DNA of 64,000 nucleotides from Phascolarctobacterium sp. (lineage in GTDB: Bacteria; Bacillota; Negativicutes; Acidaminococcales; Acidaminococcaceae): the NCBI GenBank assembly GCA_030523325.1, contig JAUNIS010000008.1:1-64000 (forward strand), written 5' to 3'. Shown in pieces: positions 1-8,632 of the stretch. The notes under the pieces were generated by a model. That model worked only from the letters and a program-made list of their open reading frames with translations, made no database searches and was not told the origin of the DNA. Made by a program: the position numbers and the translations under genes. Every line of letters starts with the position of its first letter. Within the stretch, counting starts at the first letter, position 1.

Positions 1-21
1 ATGCGATGCGAGGTACGGGTT

Positions 22-393
22 ATGAATAACGTAGTTATCAGCGGACGCATCGAAGCTGTTATAGAACCCTTTTACACCGATAAGAAGCTTTGTATTGCCC
101 CATTCACGCTCATCGTCCAACGTCCTCCAAACAACAGGAAGTTCACACCCGAGTCCAGTCCCGAGGACCGCTACGATTTTATACGTTGTGTTGCCTACGG
201 AAAGCAAGCTACAGTCCTCGCCACGTTCAAAAATGCAGGCAAGAAAATCACCGTTCAAGGGCGCATACGCGCAGGCTATTATTTTAATAAAGAAGGAAAG
301 AAAATTAATACGACAAATGTTATCGTAAATAATTTTGAATATGATGGAGGCGAAGACTTCCATGACTTCGGATCTTATGAAGAAGTAATTTAA
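22..393 (+). CDS. ssb: Single-stranded DNA-binding protein (SSB-like OB fold)
   Basis: A protein of about 123 residues that begins MNNVVISGRI, the usual opening strand of a bacterial SSB. The middle has the family patterns FIRCVAYGKQA and KKITVQGRIRAGYY, which form the OB-fold core that binds single-stranded DNA in replication and repair. The tail is short and acidic (GGEDFHDFGSYEEVI) and lacks the DDDIPF tip that recruits partner proteins, so this may be a secondary or specialised SSB. An ATG at 1 is in frame, but the internal ATG at 22 fits the family start and has an AGG-rich stretch upstream. It stands alone on the plus strand, converging on the glycogen operon. Confidence 0.8.
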   Translation: MNNVVISGRIEAVIEPFYTDKKLCIAPFTLIVQRPPNNRKFTPESSPEDRYDFIRCVAYGKQATVLATFKNAGKKITVQGRIRAGYYFNKEGKKINTTNVIVNNFEYDGGEDFHDFGSYEEVI

Positions 394-431
394 AAGAACA
401 CTCCTAGGCACTAGTTGTTTAGGAGACGAAA

Positions 432-457
432 AAAGGCAGGCCTAGCGGCCTGCCTTT
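432..457 (-). terminator. Intrinsic terminator between ssb and glgA
   Basis: A perfect 11-bp stem (AAAGGCAGGCC at 432-442, its complement at 447-457) with a TAGC loop. On the minus strand the stem is followed by a run of six T, so it mainly ends the glycogen operon. On the plus strand only three T follow, so it could serve ssb weakly. Confidence 0.9.
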
Positions 458-486
458 AGTATTTGAGTGTTAAATTAATTTTATTT

Positions 487-1917
487 TTAGTTCAAAGATT
501 CAAAAATGCGAATATATTCTTGTGCAGATTTATCCCAAGTGAAGTCCCCTGCCATGTCACGTTTGATGATAGCTGTGAATTCCTCGTTGTAATCCTTCCA
601 AAGACCAACAGCTTCTTTAACAACATTATACATATCGTGAGAATTGTATGCCCCAAAGCTAAAGCCATTGCCGATATCCGTGCCATGTTGATAAGCAGTT
701 ACTGTATCAGCCAGCCCGCCTACCTCGTGCACGATGGGTACGCAGCCATAACGCATGGCAATCATTTGGGACAAGCCACAGGGCTCACTCTTCGAAGGCA
801 TGAGGAACAAATCGGCACCACCATAAATTGACATAGCCAGTGCATCGCTATAACCAATGGTTAAGCCAACCTGGTAAGGACGAGCAGCTGCCCAACCCTT
901 GTAGAACTCTTCGTAACGAGCATCGCCTTGACCTAAAATTGCAACTTGTACGCCCATATCCATGAGTCCTTCAAAGGCTTCTTCAACCAAATCTAAACCT
1001 TTATGACTAACCATACGGCTTACCATACCGATAACAGGAATATCCGGGTTAACCTCAAGACCTAGAGCAACTTGAAGAGCGGCTTTATTTTCTTGGCGAT
1101 TCTTCAAGGTATCAGCTGTAAAATTAGCAGATAAAAGTGCATCCGTCTCAGGGTTATAACGAACAGTATCTATACCATTAAGCACGCCATACATTTTATA
1201 TTCAAAATGCTCGAGGATTCCTTCCAAGCCTTGACCAAAGGCAGGAGTCAAAAGCTCTTGTGCGTAAGTCGGAGATACAGTTGTAATGGCGTCAGCCAAA
1301 ACAATGGCACCCTTCAAAAGATTTACGCAACCATCTTGTTCGTATTGACCGTAATCAACACAGGTTCCGGAAATACCCAAAACATCTGCCTTATCACTGA
1401 GCCCGGTCTTGCCTTGATATTCGATATTATGAATAGTAAGTACGGTCTTAATGTCACGCAGGGATTCGTCATTGAATGCATCCATCTTTAAGTAACCAGG
1501 AATCATGGAGCCTTGCCAATCGTTAAAATTAATTACGTCAGGCATATCATCGAGATTACGCAACATGGAAATAACTGCACGACAGAAGAAAGCAAATCTT
1601 TCCGGGTCATCGTCATAACCATAAAGATTGTCACGACCAAAATAATATTCGTTGTCAATCAAATAGTATTTAACGCCATTCATTTCGTATTTGAAGAGAC
1701 CGCAATATGCATGACGCCAGGATAATTGAATGTAATCGTAGCCTTTGAACTGGAATTGTCCGCCAAATTTTTCATGCACTTTTTTGTAGTAAGGCAAAAT
1801 TACGGCTACGTTTTCACCTGCTTGAGCTAATGCGTTGGGCAGGGAACCTGCAACATCTGCAAGACCACCAGTCTTACAGAACGGAACTACTTCAGAAGCA
1901 ACATATAAAATGTTCAT
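487..1917 (-). CDS. glgA: Glycogen synthase (ADP-glucose)
   Basis: GlgA transfers glucose from ADP-glucose to the growing alpha-1,4 glucan. The protein (about 476 residues, normal for GT5) starts MNILYVASEVVPF and carries the substrate-binding KTGGLADV motif near the N terminus. The C-terminal half has VIGMVSRMVSHKGLDL and the SEPCGLSQMIAMRYG donor-binding segment. The ATG at 1917 follows GGAGG at a good distance, so it is preferred over an upstream in-frame start at 1956. It is the last gene of glgB-glgC-glgD-glgA, starting 13 bp after glgD, and is followed by a strong terminator. Confidence 0.96.
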   Translation of the reverse strand: MNILYVASEVVPFCKTGGLADVAGSLPNALAQAGENVAVILPYYKKVHEKFGGQFQFKGYDYIQLSWRHAYCGLFKYEMNGVKYYLIDNEYYFGRDNLYGYDDDPERFAFFCRAVISMLRNLDDMPDVINFNDWQGSMIPGYLKMDAFNDESLRDIKTVLTIHNIEYQGKTGLSDKADVLGISGTCVDYGQYEQDGCVNLLKGAIVLADAITTVSPTYAQELLTPAFGQGLEGILEHFEYKMYGVLNGIDTVRYNPETDALLSANFTADTLKNRQENKAALQVALGLEVNPDIPVIGMVSRMVSHKGLDLVEEAFEGLMDMGVQVAILGQGDARYEEFYKGWAAARPYQVGLTIGYSDALAMSIYGGADLFLMPSKSEPCGLSQMIAMRYGCVPIVHEVGGLADTVTAYQHGTDIGNGFSFGAYNSHDMYNVVKEAVGLWKDYNEEFTAIIKRDMAGDFTWDKSAQEYIRIFESLN

Positions 1918-1930
1918 AATTACTTTCCTC

Positions 1931-3040
1931 CTACACTTTCGCTCCTTTACCAACAACGATTGGATAAGACGCAGAGCCTAAAATAGTTTGTCCTGCCCCA
2001 ACCTGAACATCCTTGTCGGCGATGATATATCTCATTTCTGCGCCTTCACCGATTTGAGTATTCTTGAAGACAACGCAATTAGAAACCTTTGCCCCCTTGC
2101 CAACAGTTACGCCTGCAAAGACGATGGAATTTTCTATGGAGCCTTCGATAACACAACCATCTGCAATGAGGCTGTTTCTTACACTACCGCCAGGCATGAT
2201 AAAGGTCGAGCTCTTACCAGCAGGTTTTGCAGAAATTTGTCTTTCCTCGCAGAAAAGATCTTCACGAATCTCTGGGTCTAAAAGCTGCATGCTGCGATCA
2301 TAAAATTCTTTGACGCTGCGAATTTGTGCTGCATAACCGTCCCAAATAAAGGTGCGGATATTCAGCTTATCCTTATTTGCTTGCAGAACGTCATGCTCTA
2401 AGCTATAACGATCATGGGCAATGCAATCTTCTACAAATTTAATTAATAATTGGGTGCTCATCACATAAACCTCGAGACCTCTGCGCCCTCTCGGAGTATG
2501 AATGTTAACCATGACATCTTTAACCTTGCCATCGGCTTCGGCTTCAAAATAAACGCCATTATCTACATAAAAGCTATCGTTACCACATACGCAAGTAATG
2601 TCGGCACCGGATTCAATATGTTGTTCAAGAATTTTTCTCAAAGGAAGATTAGAAACAAGATCTCCTTCCATAAGCACAACATAATCTTGGCGAATGGAAC
2701 GCAAGTAAGATTCAATGCCTGCAAGAGCTTCCATTTTGCCACGGAAGGTTCCGTTGTGGGTATCGTCAAGGGTAAAAGGCGGAAGAATCTTTAAACCACC
2801 ATGAATACGAGCCATATCCCAAGCCTTACCATTGCCCAAATGATCGATAAGGCTTTGATATTTACCATGTACCAAAATACCTACGTCAGTACAACCAGCA
2901 TTTTGTAAATTAGACAGAGCGAAATCGATAGCTCTATAGCGACCGCCAAATGGTATGGAAGCACTAGAGCGAACGGTAACCAGTTCCTTTAAATTAGGTC
3001 TGGTTTGATATGCAAATACTAAACCGTGCAGACCAATCAT
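1931..3040 (-). CDS. glgD: Glucose-1-phosphate adenylyltransferase, GlgD subunit
   Basis: A 369-residue paralogue of GlgC with a nucleotidyltransferase domain followed by a left-handed beta-helix of hexapeptide repeats (from about residue 260 on). The N terminus reads [15 protein letters not shown] and lacks the glycine-rich GGQGSRL pyrophosphorylase loop seen in GlgC next door. That fits the known role of GlgD in Firmicutes as a partner subunit that raises the activity of GlgC rather than acting alone. It retains [16 protein letters not shown] and the [10 protein letters not shown] sugar-binding region. Its start overlaps the glgC stop by 4 bp (ATGA), so the two are translationally coupled. 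Confidence 0.94.
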   Translation of the reverse strand: MIGLHGLVFAYQTRPNLKELVTVRSSASIPFGGRYRAIDFALSNLQNAGCTDVGILVHGKYQSLIDHLGNGKAWDMARIHGGLKILPPFTLDDTHNGTFRGKMEALAGIESYLRSIRQDYVVLMEGDLVSNLPLRKILEQHIESGADITCVCGNDSFYVDNGVYFEAEADGKVKDVMVNIHTPRGRRGLEVYVMSTQLLIKFVEDCIAHDRYSLEHDVLQANKDKLNIRTFIWDGYAAQIRSVKEFYDRSMQLLDPEIREDLFCEERQISAKPAGKSSTFIMPGGSVRNSLIADGCVIEGSIENSIVFAGVTVGKGAKVSNCVVFKNTQIGEGAEMRYIIADKDVQVGAGQTILGSASYPIVVGKGAKV

Positions 3041-4242
3041 CTTACTACCTCCTTGCCATCACAATCGAGCATTCTATTAGCCTTGATAATGCGACCAGCT
3101 TCAACCTTGCAATCGGGACCGAGAACGGTGAGTCCCCAACCTTCGGAAGTTTCTTCAGGCTTGGAGCCGATAACTGCATTCTTGCCGATTACACAATCTT
3201 CGCCAATAATTGCATAGCTAACTTTTGCGCCACGACAAACGGTAACACCGGGTAAAAGAACAGAATGGTCTACCTCAGCACCTGGTTCGATAGTAACGTT
3301 TTGACTAAGTACAGAAGTATTAACCTTGCCATCGATTACGGAACCACGATTAAACGCGGAATTAGATACGTCAGAATTTGGTCCGATAAAAGCTGTGGGA
3401 GCTGCAACAGTTTGCGCGTAGATGGGCCAGCTATCATCGATAAGATTAAGACCAGAATTCTTATCGAACATATCCATATTCGCATCCCAAAGAGATTCGA
3501 GAGTACCTACATCCTTCCAATATCCATTGAAACGATATGCTTGCATCTTCTCGCCTGCATTTAACATAGCAGGAATAACGTTTTTACCAAAATCGTTTTC
3601 GGAATTCGGATCAGCCTCATCAGCTTCAAGATAGGCCTTTAATTTGCTCCAGGTAAATACGTAAATACCCATGGAAGCAAGATTGCTCTTGGGTTCTTTC
3701 GGTTTTTCGGCAAATTCTGTGATTTTCATTTCGGAATCAACAGCCATGATACCAAAACGAGATGCTTCAGCCCAAGGAACCTCACGTACAGCAATGGTGC
3801 AATCCGCATTATGTTTCTTATGATAGCTAATCATAGCTGCGTAGTCCATCTTATAAATATGGTCGCCAGAGAGAATTACTACGTATTCAGGATCATAAAG
3901 ATCGATGAATTTATTATTTTGGTAAATTGCATTGGCAGTGCCCTTATACCAAGAGCCTCCGTCCGCACCCATGTAAGGTGGTAAAATATGTACGCCACCA
4001 TTAGCCGAGTCAAGGTCCCAGGCTTGACCGCTTCCAACATAGAAATTCAATTCCATAGGACGATATTGAGTCAGTACACCGACGGTATCAATACCTGAAT
4101 TGGTGCAGTTAGACAGAGGAAAGTCGATAATACGATATTTACCTCCAAAAGGAACAGCTGGTTTAGCAACTTTGCCTGTTAAAACGTAAAGACGACTACC
4201 TTGACCACCAGCCAAAAGCATAGCCACACTTTCTTTTTTCAT
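3037..4242 (-). CDS. glgC: Glucose-1-phosphate adenylyltransferase, catalytic subunit
   Basis: GlgC makes ADP-glucose from glucose-1-phosphate and ATP, the committed step of glycogen synthesis. The N terminus holds the catalytic loop [14 protein letters not shown] and [30 protein letters not shown] carries the catalytic aspartate, FAEKPKEP the glucose-phosphate lysine, and the C terminus is a hexapeptide-repeat helix. The ATG at 4242 is preceded by AGGGGTGA and gives the conserved [10 protein letters not shown] start; an upstream start at 4290 adds 16 unconserved residues. It lies between glgB and glgD and overlaps glgD by 4 bp. Confidence 0.96.
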   Translation of the reverse strand: MKKESVAMLLAGGQGSRLYVLTGKVAKPAVPFGGKYRIIDFPLSNCTNSGIDTVGVLTQYRPMELNFYVGSGQAWDLDSANGGVHILPPYMGADGGSWYKGTANAIYQNNKFIDLYDPEYVVILSGDHIYKMDYAAMISYHKKHNADCTIAVREVPWAEASRFGIMAVDSEMKITEFAEKPKEPKSNLASMGIYVFTWSKLKAYLEADEADPNSENDFGKNVIPAMLNAGEKMQAYRFNGYWKDVGTLESLWDANMDMFDKNSGLNLIDDSWPIYAQTVAAPTAFIGPNSDVSNSAFNRGSVIDGKVNTSVLSQNVTIEPGAEVDHSVLLPGVTVCRGAKVSYAIIGEDCVIGKNAVIGSKPEETSEGWGLTVLGPDCKVEAGRIIKANRMLDCDGKEVVR

Positions 4243-4326
4243 CTTGTCACCCCTATTTTTAACGTCGGAGCCTTCTCGAAGGACCGACAAATTTTAAACT
4301 GTTGTAGTATAAACGAAAGCACGAAT

Positions 4327-6348
4327 TTAATTCCGAACTGGTTCGCCGCTTCCCTTAATCTTTATCGCCTTAAGCACCGATTTACTCCGAACTTTCTTCG
4401 TGGGTTTCGGTTTGGGCTTCGTCATCAGCTTGCCCTCGGGCTTAAAGATAAGTCCTGCGCGAGCTGGAATTTTAATAGCGATGCTGCTTTCATTTTTTCC
4501 GTGACGAACCCATTCGGTTGCAATAGGTTCCTTATCGCCGTAATCGTAGCCACCGTAAATGAGCGAATCACTATTCATAATAGGAAGATATTTTTCATAA
4601 GGCAGTACGGGGATACGATAATGTTCATAAGAAACCGGTGAGAAATTGATAACGCAAATAAGCTCCTCGCCTGCTTTATTCTTACGAGCATAAGCGATGA
4701 CATTGTTGCGATTATCATCAACAATTAACCATCTAAAGCCCTCCCAGGACAAATCCTTTTCCCAAAGCTCAGAATTTTCTAGATAGAAATGATTCATAGC
4801 TTTGAAGAAATCCTTGTTCCTACGATTTCGTTCTTGAGTGAGCAATTCCCAGTCAAGCTGACCTTCATACTTCCACTCGTTCCATTGCCCAAGCTCAGGA
4901 CCCATGAAGAGCAGCTTTTTACCTGGATGAGTCATCATATACAGATAAAAGCCCCTGAGCCAAGCTAATTGGTCCTCGTAAGCACCAGGCATTTTATTTA
5001 CAAGGCTTCCCTTCATATGTACAACCTCATCGTGGGAGATGGGCAGCACATAATTTTCTGAGAAGGCGAACATCATATTAAAGGTTAAATCCTTGTGATT
5101 ATCCTTACGGAAGAAGGGATCCATCTTCAAATAATGGCAGACATTGTTCATCCAACCCATGTTCCATTTGAAGTTGAAGCCTAAGCCTCCCATTTCCGCT
5201 GGCTTGGTAACCATGGGCCAAGCAGTTGACTCTTCAGCCGCCATAATAACCCCAGGATTAATTTTAAACGCCATTTTATTTAAAGTACGCAAGAATTCCA
5301 CAGCCTCAAGATTTTCATGAGAGCCATGTTTATTGGCAGTCCATGCTCCGTCCTTACGATCGTAGTTTAAGTAGAGCATGCTTGCAACTGCATCCACACG
5401 TAAGCCATCCGCATGGAACTCGTCCAGCCAATAGCGAGCCGACGAACAAAGGAAGGAAATAACCTCGGGACGACCAAAGTCGAAAACTCTTGTTCCCCAT
5501 CCGTAATGCTCACGCTTTTTCGGGTCCTCGTATTCGTAGGTGCTGCCTCCATCAAAATCGATGAGGCCGAACTCATCCTTACAAAAATGACTGGGCACCC
5601 AATCGAGAATTACTACAAGATTATGAGCATGCAAAATATCAATCATTTCCTTCAAGCCATCGGGGGTTCCGTAACGACTTGTAGGAGCAAAATAACCCGT
5701 ACATTGATAGCCCCAAGATGCATCAAGAGGATACTCGGTCAGTGGCAAGAACTCGACGGCATTGTAACCCATGTCAACAACGTAATCGGCAAGCTCTTTG
5801 CCAATGCTTGCATAATCGAAATGATTGCCATCTTGATATATACGCCAGCTTCCTAAATGGACCTCGTAAATGTTCAGCGGTCCATCGTATAATTTTCTTT
5901 CGCCACGAGCCTTGATGAATTCCCAATCCTTCCATGCATAAGCAGGCTTGGAGTCAAATTCCGCATTAGCATAGCCACCTAAATCGTAAAGCTTACTTGC
6001 CGTTCCAGGTCTTGCTTCTGCATGAAATGCGTAAGGATCGGCCTTTAAAACAATTTTACCCTTAGAACCGAGGATGGAATACTTGTAGCTAGAGAATTCC
6101 TTAAGTCCGGGAATAAATACTTCCCAAATGCCATCCGCATATGGTTCTTTTAAACAATGCATGGGATTTTGTTTTGCTTCCCAATTGTTGAAGTCACCCA
6201 CAACACTAACTGCGCTAGCTCTCGGAGCCCAGACTCTAAATCGCCAACCTGCTTTACCATTCTCACAAGCTGGATGAGCACCAAAATATCGCCAACCGTC
6301 AGTCAGTAAACCTTTTTTAAATTGTTCACGCCAAGATTTATCATACAT
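4327..6348 (-). CDS. glgB: 1,4-alpha-glucan branching enzyme
   Basis: GlgB cuts alpha-1,4 chains and rejoins them as alpha-1,6 branches. The 673-residue protein has a CBM48-like N-terminal domain (WRFRVWAPRASAVSVVGDFN), then a GH13 barrel. Its four signature regions are visible: VILDWVPSHF, DGLRVDAVASM with the nucleophile near D319, IMAAEESTAWP with the acid/base near E372, and LPISHDEVVH with the transition-state pair H439/D440. A C-terminal beta domain follows, with a lysine- and proline-rich tail (KPKPKPTKKVRSKS). It is the first gene of the glycogen operon, 84 bp ahead of glgC. Confidence 0.96.
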   Translation of the reverse strand: MYDKSWREQFKKGLLTDGWRYFGAHPACENGKAGWRFRVWAPRASAVSVVGDFNNWEAKQNPMHCLKEPYADGIWEVFIPGLKEFSSYKYSILGSKGKIVLKADPYAFHAEARPGTASKLYDLGGYANAEFDSKPAYAWKDWEFIKARGERKLYDGPLNIYEVHLGSWRIYQDGNHFDYASIGKELADYVVDMGYNAVEFLPLTEYPLDASWGYQCTGYFAPTSRYGTPDGLKEMIDILHAHNLVVILDWVPSHFCKDEFGLIDFDGGSTYEYEDPKKREHYGWGTRVFDFGRPEVISFLCSSARYWLDEFHADGLRVDAVASMLYLNYDRKDGAWTANKHGSHENLEAVEFLRTLNKMAFKINPGVIMAAEESTAWPMVTKPAEMGGLGFNFKWNMGWMNNVCHYLKMDPFFRKDNHKDLTFNMMFAFSENYVLPISHDEVVHMKGSLVNKMPGAYEDQLAWLRGFYLYMMTHPGKKLLFMGPELGQWNEWKYEGQLDWELLTQERNRRNKDFFKAMNHFYLENSELWEKDLSWEGFRWLIVDDNRNNVIAYARKNKAGEELICVINFSPVSYEHYRIPVLPYEKYLPIMNSDSLIYGGYDYGDKEPIATEWVRHGKNESSIAIKIPARAGLIFKPEGKLMTKPKPKPTKKVRSKSVLKAIKIKGSGEPVRN

Positions 6349-6368
6349 AGTTCGATACCACTTCGTTT

Positions 6369-6395
6369 AGTGCTGAGTTCATAGTGCTCAGCACT
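6369..6395 (-). promoter_or_regulatory. Inverted repeat in the glgB leader
   Basis: A 9-bp perfect inverted repeat (AGTGCTGAG at 6369-6377, CTCAGCACT at 6387-6395), about 20 bp upstream of the glgB start. The motif AGTGCT also occurs internally in the right half, allowing two alternative pairings. No T run follows on the minus strand, so it is not a terminator for glgB; on the plus strand TTTTT follows but no gene reads into it. It may be a leader RNA stem or a protein operator. The remaining part of this 430-bp divergent region is AT-rich, with a TATAAT-like -10 for glgB at 6448-6453 but no convincing -35. Confidence 0.45.
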
Positions 6396-6629
6396 GTTTT
6401 TATCTTCTGTCAATTAGTTATTATCAAGTTACTATCTTCCATCAAATATTATATCATTTTTACCTAAAAAAATACACTAAATAACAAGTAAAATACTGTG
6501 TCTATCTTTACAAAGTAAGTCATATTAAAAATTTACGATAAATTTACTTAATTTTTTTGTGTTAAAAGCCGTTCAGAAAGAAGAAAAATCCATAAATAAT
6601 TATTGTATTTCAAAAAGTATACTCTATTT

Positions 6630-6660
6630 ACTTTACATTATTCACTAAAAACTTTACATT
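6630..6660 (+). repeat. Two direct repeats 21 bp apart upstream of the hydrogenase promoter
   Basis: ACTTTACATT occurs at 6630-6639 and again at 6651-6660. The 21-bp spacing is two helical turns, so both copies face the same side of the DNA. They end about 34 bp before the -35 box of the hydrogenase promoter, a typical place for an activator site. The binding protein is unknown. Confidence 0.35.
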
Positions 6661-6693
6661 TTGACACAAGATAAAGTATACAAAAGAAAAATA

Positions 6694-6722
6694 TTGTCAA
6701 ATATCTAGTTTTTTAGTATAAT
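6694..6722 (+). promoter_or_regulatory. Sigma-A type promoter for the hydrogenase operon
   Basis: TTGTCA at 6694-6699 and TATAAT at 6717-6722 with a 17-bp spacer. Transcription would start near 6729, giving a leader of about 50 nt that contains GGAGGAG just before the ATG at 6782. Confidence 0.8.
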
Positions 6723-6781
6723 CTCTGTTATAAGCAGATTTCTATTAGTGTATGCTTTATTTAATATTTGGAGGAGATTTT

Positions 6782-8632
6782 ATGAGTCGCTTAATTATCG
6801 AAACGCCTGATCAAGCGCAACTAACAGTCGAACGTTTATACAAAGACTTAGAGCGCCACATCATCGCCAGCCCTCCAGGACTGTGCCCTGTTGATCTGCA
6901 GCTTTCCTTCTTGAAGGTTTGTCATGCTCAAACCTGCGGTAAATGCGTTCCCTGTCGCATTGGTCTGAGTCAACTGCAAAATCTTTTAGAAGATGTTCTT
7001 GAAGGTCGTGCAAATCTTGGAACCATCGATTTAATCCAAAAGCTTGCCACTGACATTTCCAACTCCGCAGATTGTGCGATTGGTTTTGAAGCAGCTAACA
7101 TGGTTTTAAAAGGTTTGGAAGGCTTCCGCGAAGATTACGTGTATCATATTGAACATGGTAAATGCTCCATGCATCAACATCATTCCATTCCTTGTGTTGC
7201 TCTCTGCCCAGCTCAAGTTGATATTCCCGGCTATATCGCCCTGGTTGGTGCAGGACGTTATGCAGACGCAGTTAAATTAATTCGCAAGGACAATCCTTTC
7301 CCAACTGCTTGTGCCCTCGTATGTGAGCATCCCTGCGAAGCTCGTTGTCGTCGTAGCATGATTGATGCTCCCATTAATATTCGCGGCTTAAAACGTATGG
7401 CTGTTGACCAGGCTCCGTCTAACACCGTACCAAGTCCGGAAAAACAACCCTCTACAGGTAAACGTGTAGCAATTATTGGTGGCGGTCCTTCAGGTATGAC
7501 TTGTGCATATTATCTGGAACTCATGGGTCACCACGCAGTAATTTTTGAAGAAAAGGCAAAGCTTGGCGGTATGCTTCGCTATGGTATCCCCTCTTATCGT
7601 TTCCCACGGGAAAGATTGCAAGAAGACATCGATACAATTCTAGCTACAGGTGTTGAGGTTAATTTAAACTCTCGCATCGGTAATGGTGAGGGTGAAATTT
7701 CCTTTGCTAAGCTTCGCCGTGATTTCGATGCAGTTTATATTGCAATCGGTGCTCATACTGATAAAAAGATTGGTATCGAAGGCGAAAATTCAAAAAATGT
7801 TATGTCCGCAGTCGAGATGCTTCGTGCTATTGGCGAAGAAAATATTCCTGACTTCACTGGTAAACGTGTTGTTGTCGTAGGCGGTGGCAATGTAGCTATG
7901 GACTGTGCAAGATCTGCAATCCGCATGGGTGCAGAATATGTTGGCATTGCCTATCGTCGTCGTCAAGAAGATATGACTGCTCTCCCTGAAGAAATTGAAG
8001 GAGCTATGCAAGAAGGCTGCGAACTTATCGCACTCAATGCTCCTCACAGAATCGAAGCCGACGAAAACGGCAACGCTTGTGCTCTTTGGGTTGAACCGCA
8101 AATCATTGGACCTATCGACAATATGGGTCGCGCTAAACCCATTCGCAAAAAAATTGATTTACAAAGAGTTCCCTGCGACATCATTGTCGTTGCTATCGGT
8201 CAAGGTATCGAGCTGCGTCCTTTCGAAGAAGCAGGTATCGGCGTAAAACGTGGTACAATTTCTGCTCTGTCCTCTTCCGAGCTTGTTAATAATGAAGGCG
8301 TCTTTGCAGGTGGTGACTGTGTAACTGGTCCGGCAACCGTTATTCGCGCAATTGCTGCAGGTAAAGTTGCATCGGCAAATATTGATGAATATTTGGGCTA
8401 CCATCACATTATGACCTGTGATGTAGAAATTCCCAACCCATCCATCGACGATAAGAAACCATGTGGACGTGTTCAGCTTGCCTTTGAAGAAGCTCACAAA
8501 CGTAAAGATTCTTTCCTGCCCATCGAATGTGGTATGACAGAACAAGAGGCTTGTCAAGAAGCTGGTCGTTGTCTAAGATGCGACAAGTTTGGTTTTAGTG
8601 CGGTAAGAGGAGGTAGAACCCTGAAATGGTAA
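6782..8632 (+). CDS. NAD(P)/FAD oxidoreductase with NuoF-like Fe-S domain, hydrogenase partner
   Basis: A fused flavoprotein of about 616 residues. Residues 1-125 match the C-terminal Fe-S domain of NuoF/HydB (CGKCVPC at 52-58, a further Cys at 98), which normally holds the N3-type 4Fe-4S cluster. Residues 128-210 resemble the GltD/NfnB Fe-S domain (CVALCPAQVDIPGY, CALVCEHPCEARCR). The rest has two Rossmann sites, IIGGGPSGM for FAD and VVVGGGNVAMD for NAD(P)H. No flavin domain of the NuoF type is present. The start at 6782 is set by GGAGGAG. The stop overlaps the start of the downstream hydrogenase by 7 bp, so the two are almost certainly one complex, moving electrons between NAD(P)H and H2. 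Which nucleotide is used, and whether electrons bifurcate with ferredoxin, cannot be read from sequence. Confidence 0.85.
   Translation: MSRLIIETPDQAQLTVERLYKDLERHIIASPPGLCPVDLQLSFLKVCHAQTCGKCVPCRIGLSQLQNLLEDVLEGRANLGTIDLIQKLATDISNSADCAIGFEAANMVLKGLEGFREDYVYHIEHGKCSMHQHHSIPCVALCPAQVDIPGYIALVGAGRYADAVKLIRKDNPFPTACALVCEHPCEARCRRSMIDAPINIRGLKRMAVDQAPSNTVPSPEKQPSTGKRVAIIGGGPSGMTCAYYLELMGHHAVIFEEKAKLGGMLRYGIPSYRFPRERLQEDIDTILATGVEVNLNSRIGNGEGEISFAKLRRDFDAVYIAIGAHTDKKIGIEGENSKNVMSAVEMLRAIGEENIPDFTGKRVVVVGGGNVAMDCARSAIRMGAEYVGIAYRRRQEDMTALPEEIEGAMQEGCELIALNAPHRIEADENGNACALWVEPQIIGPIDNMGRAKPIRKKIDLQRVPCDIIVVAIGQGIELRPFEEAGIGVKRGTISALSSSELVNNEGVFAGGDCVTGPATVIRAIAAGKVASANIDEYLGYHHIMTCDVEIPNPSIDDKKPCGRVQLAFEEAHKRKDSFLPIECGMTEQEACQEAGRCLRCDKFGFSAVRGGRTLKW

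Noticed and set aside
463-831. A 122-codon plus-strand frame inside glgA
   Set aside because: It is antisense to conserved GlgA motifs and starts inside the terminator region.
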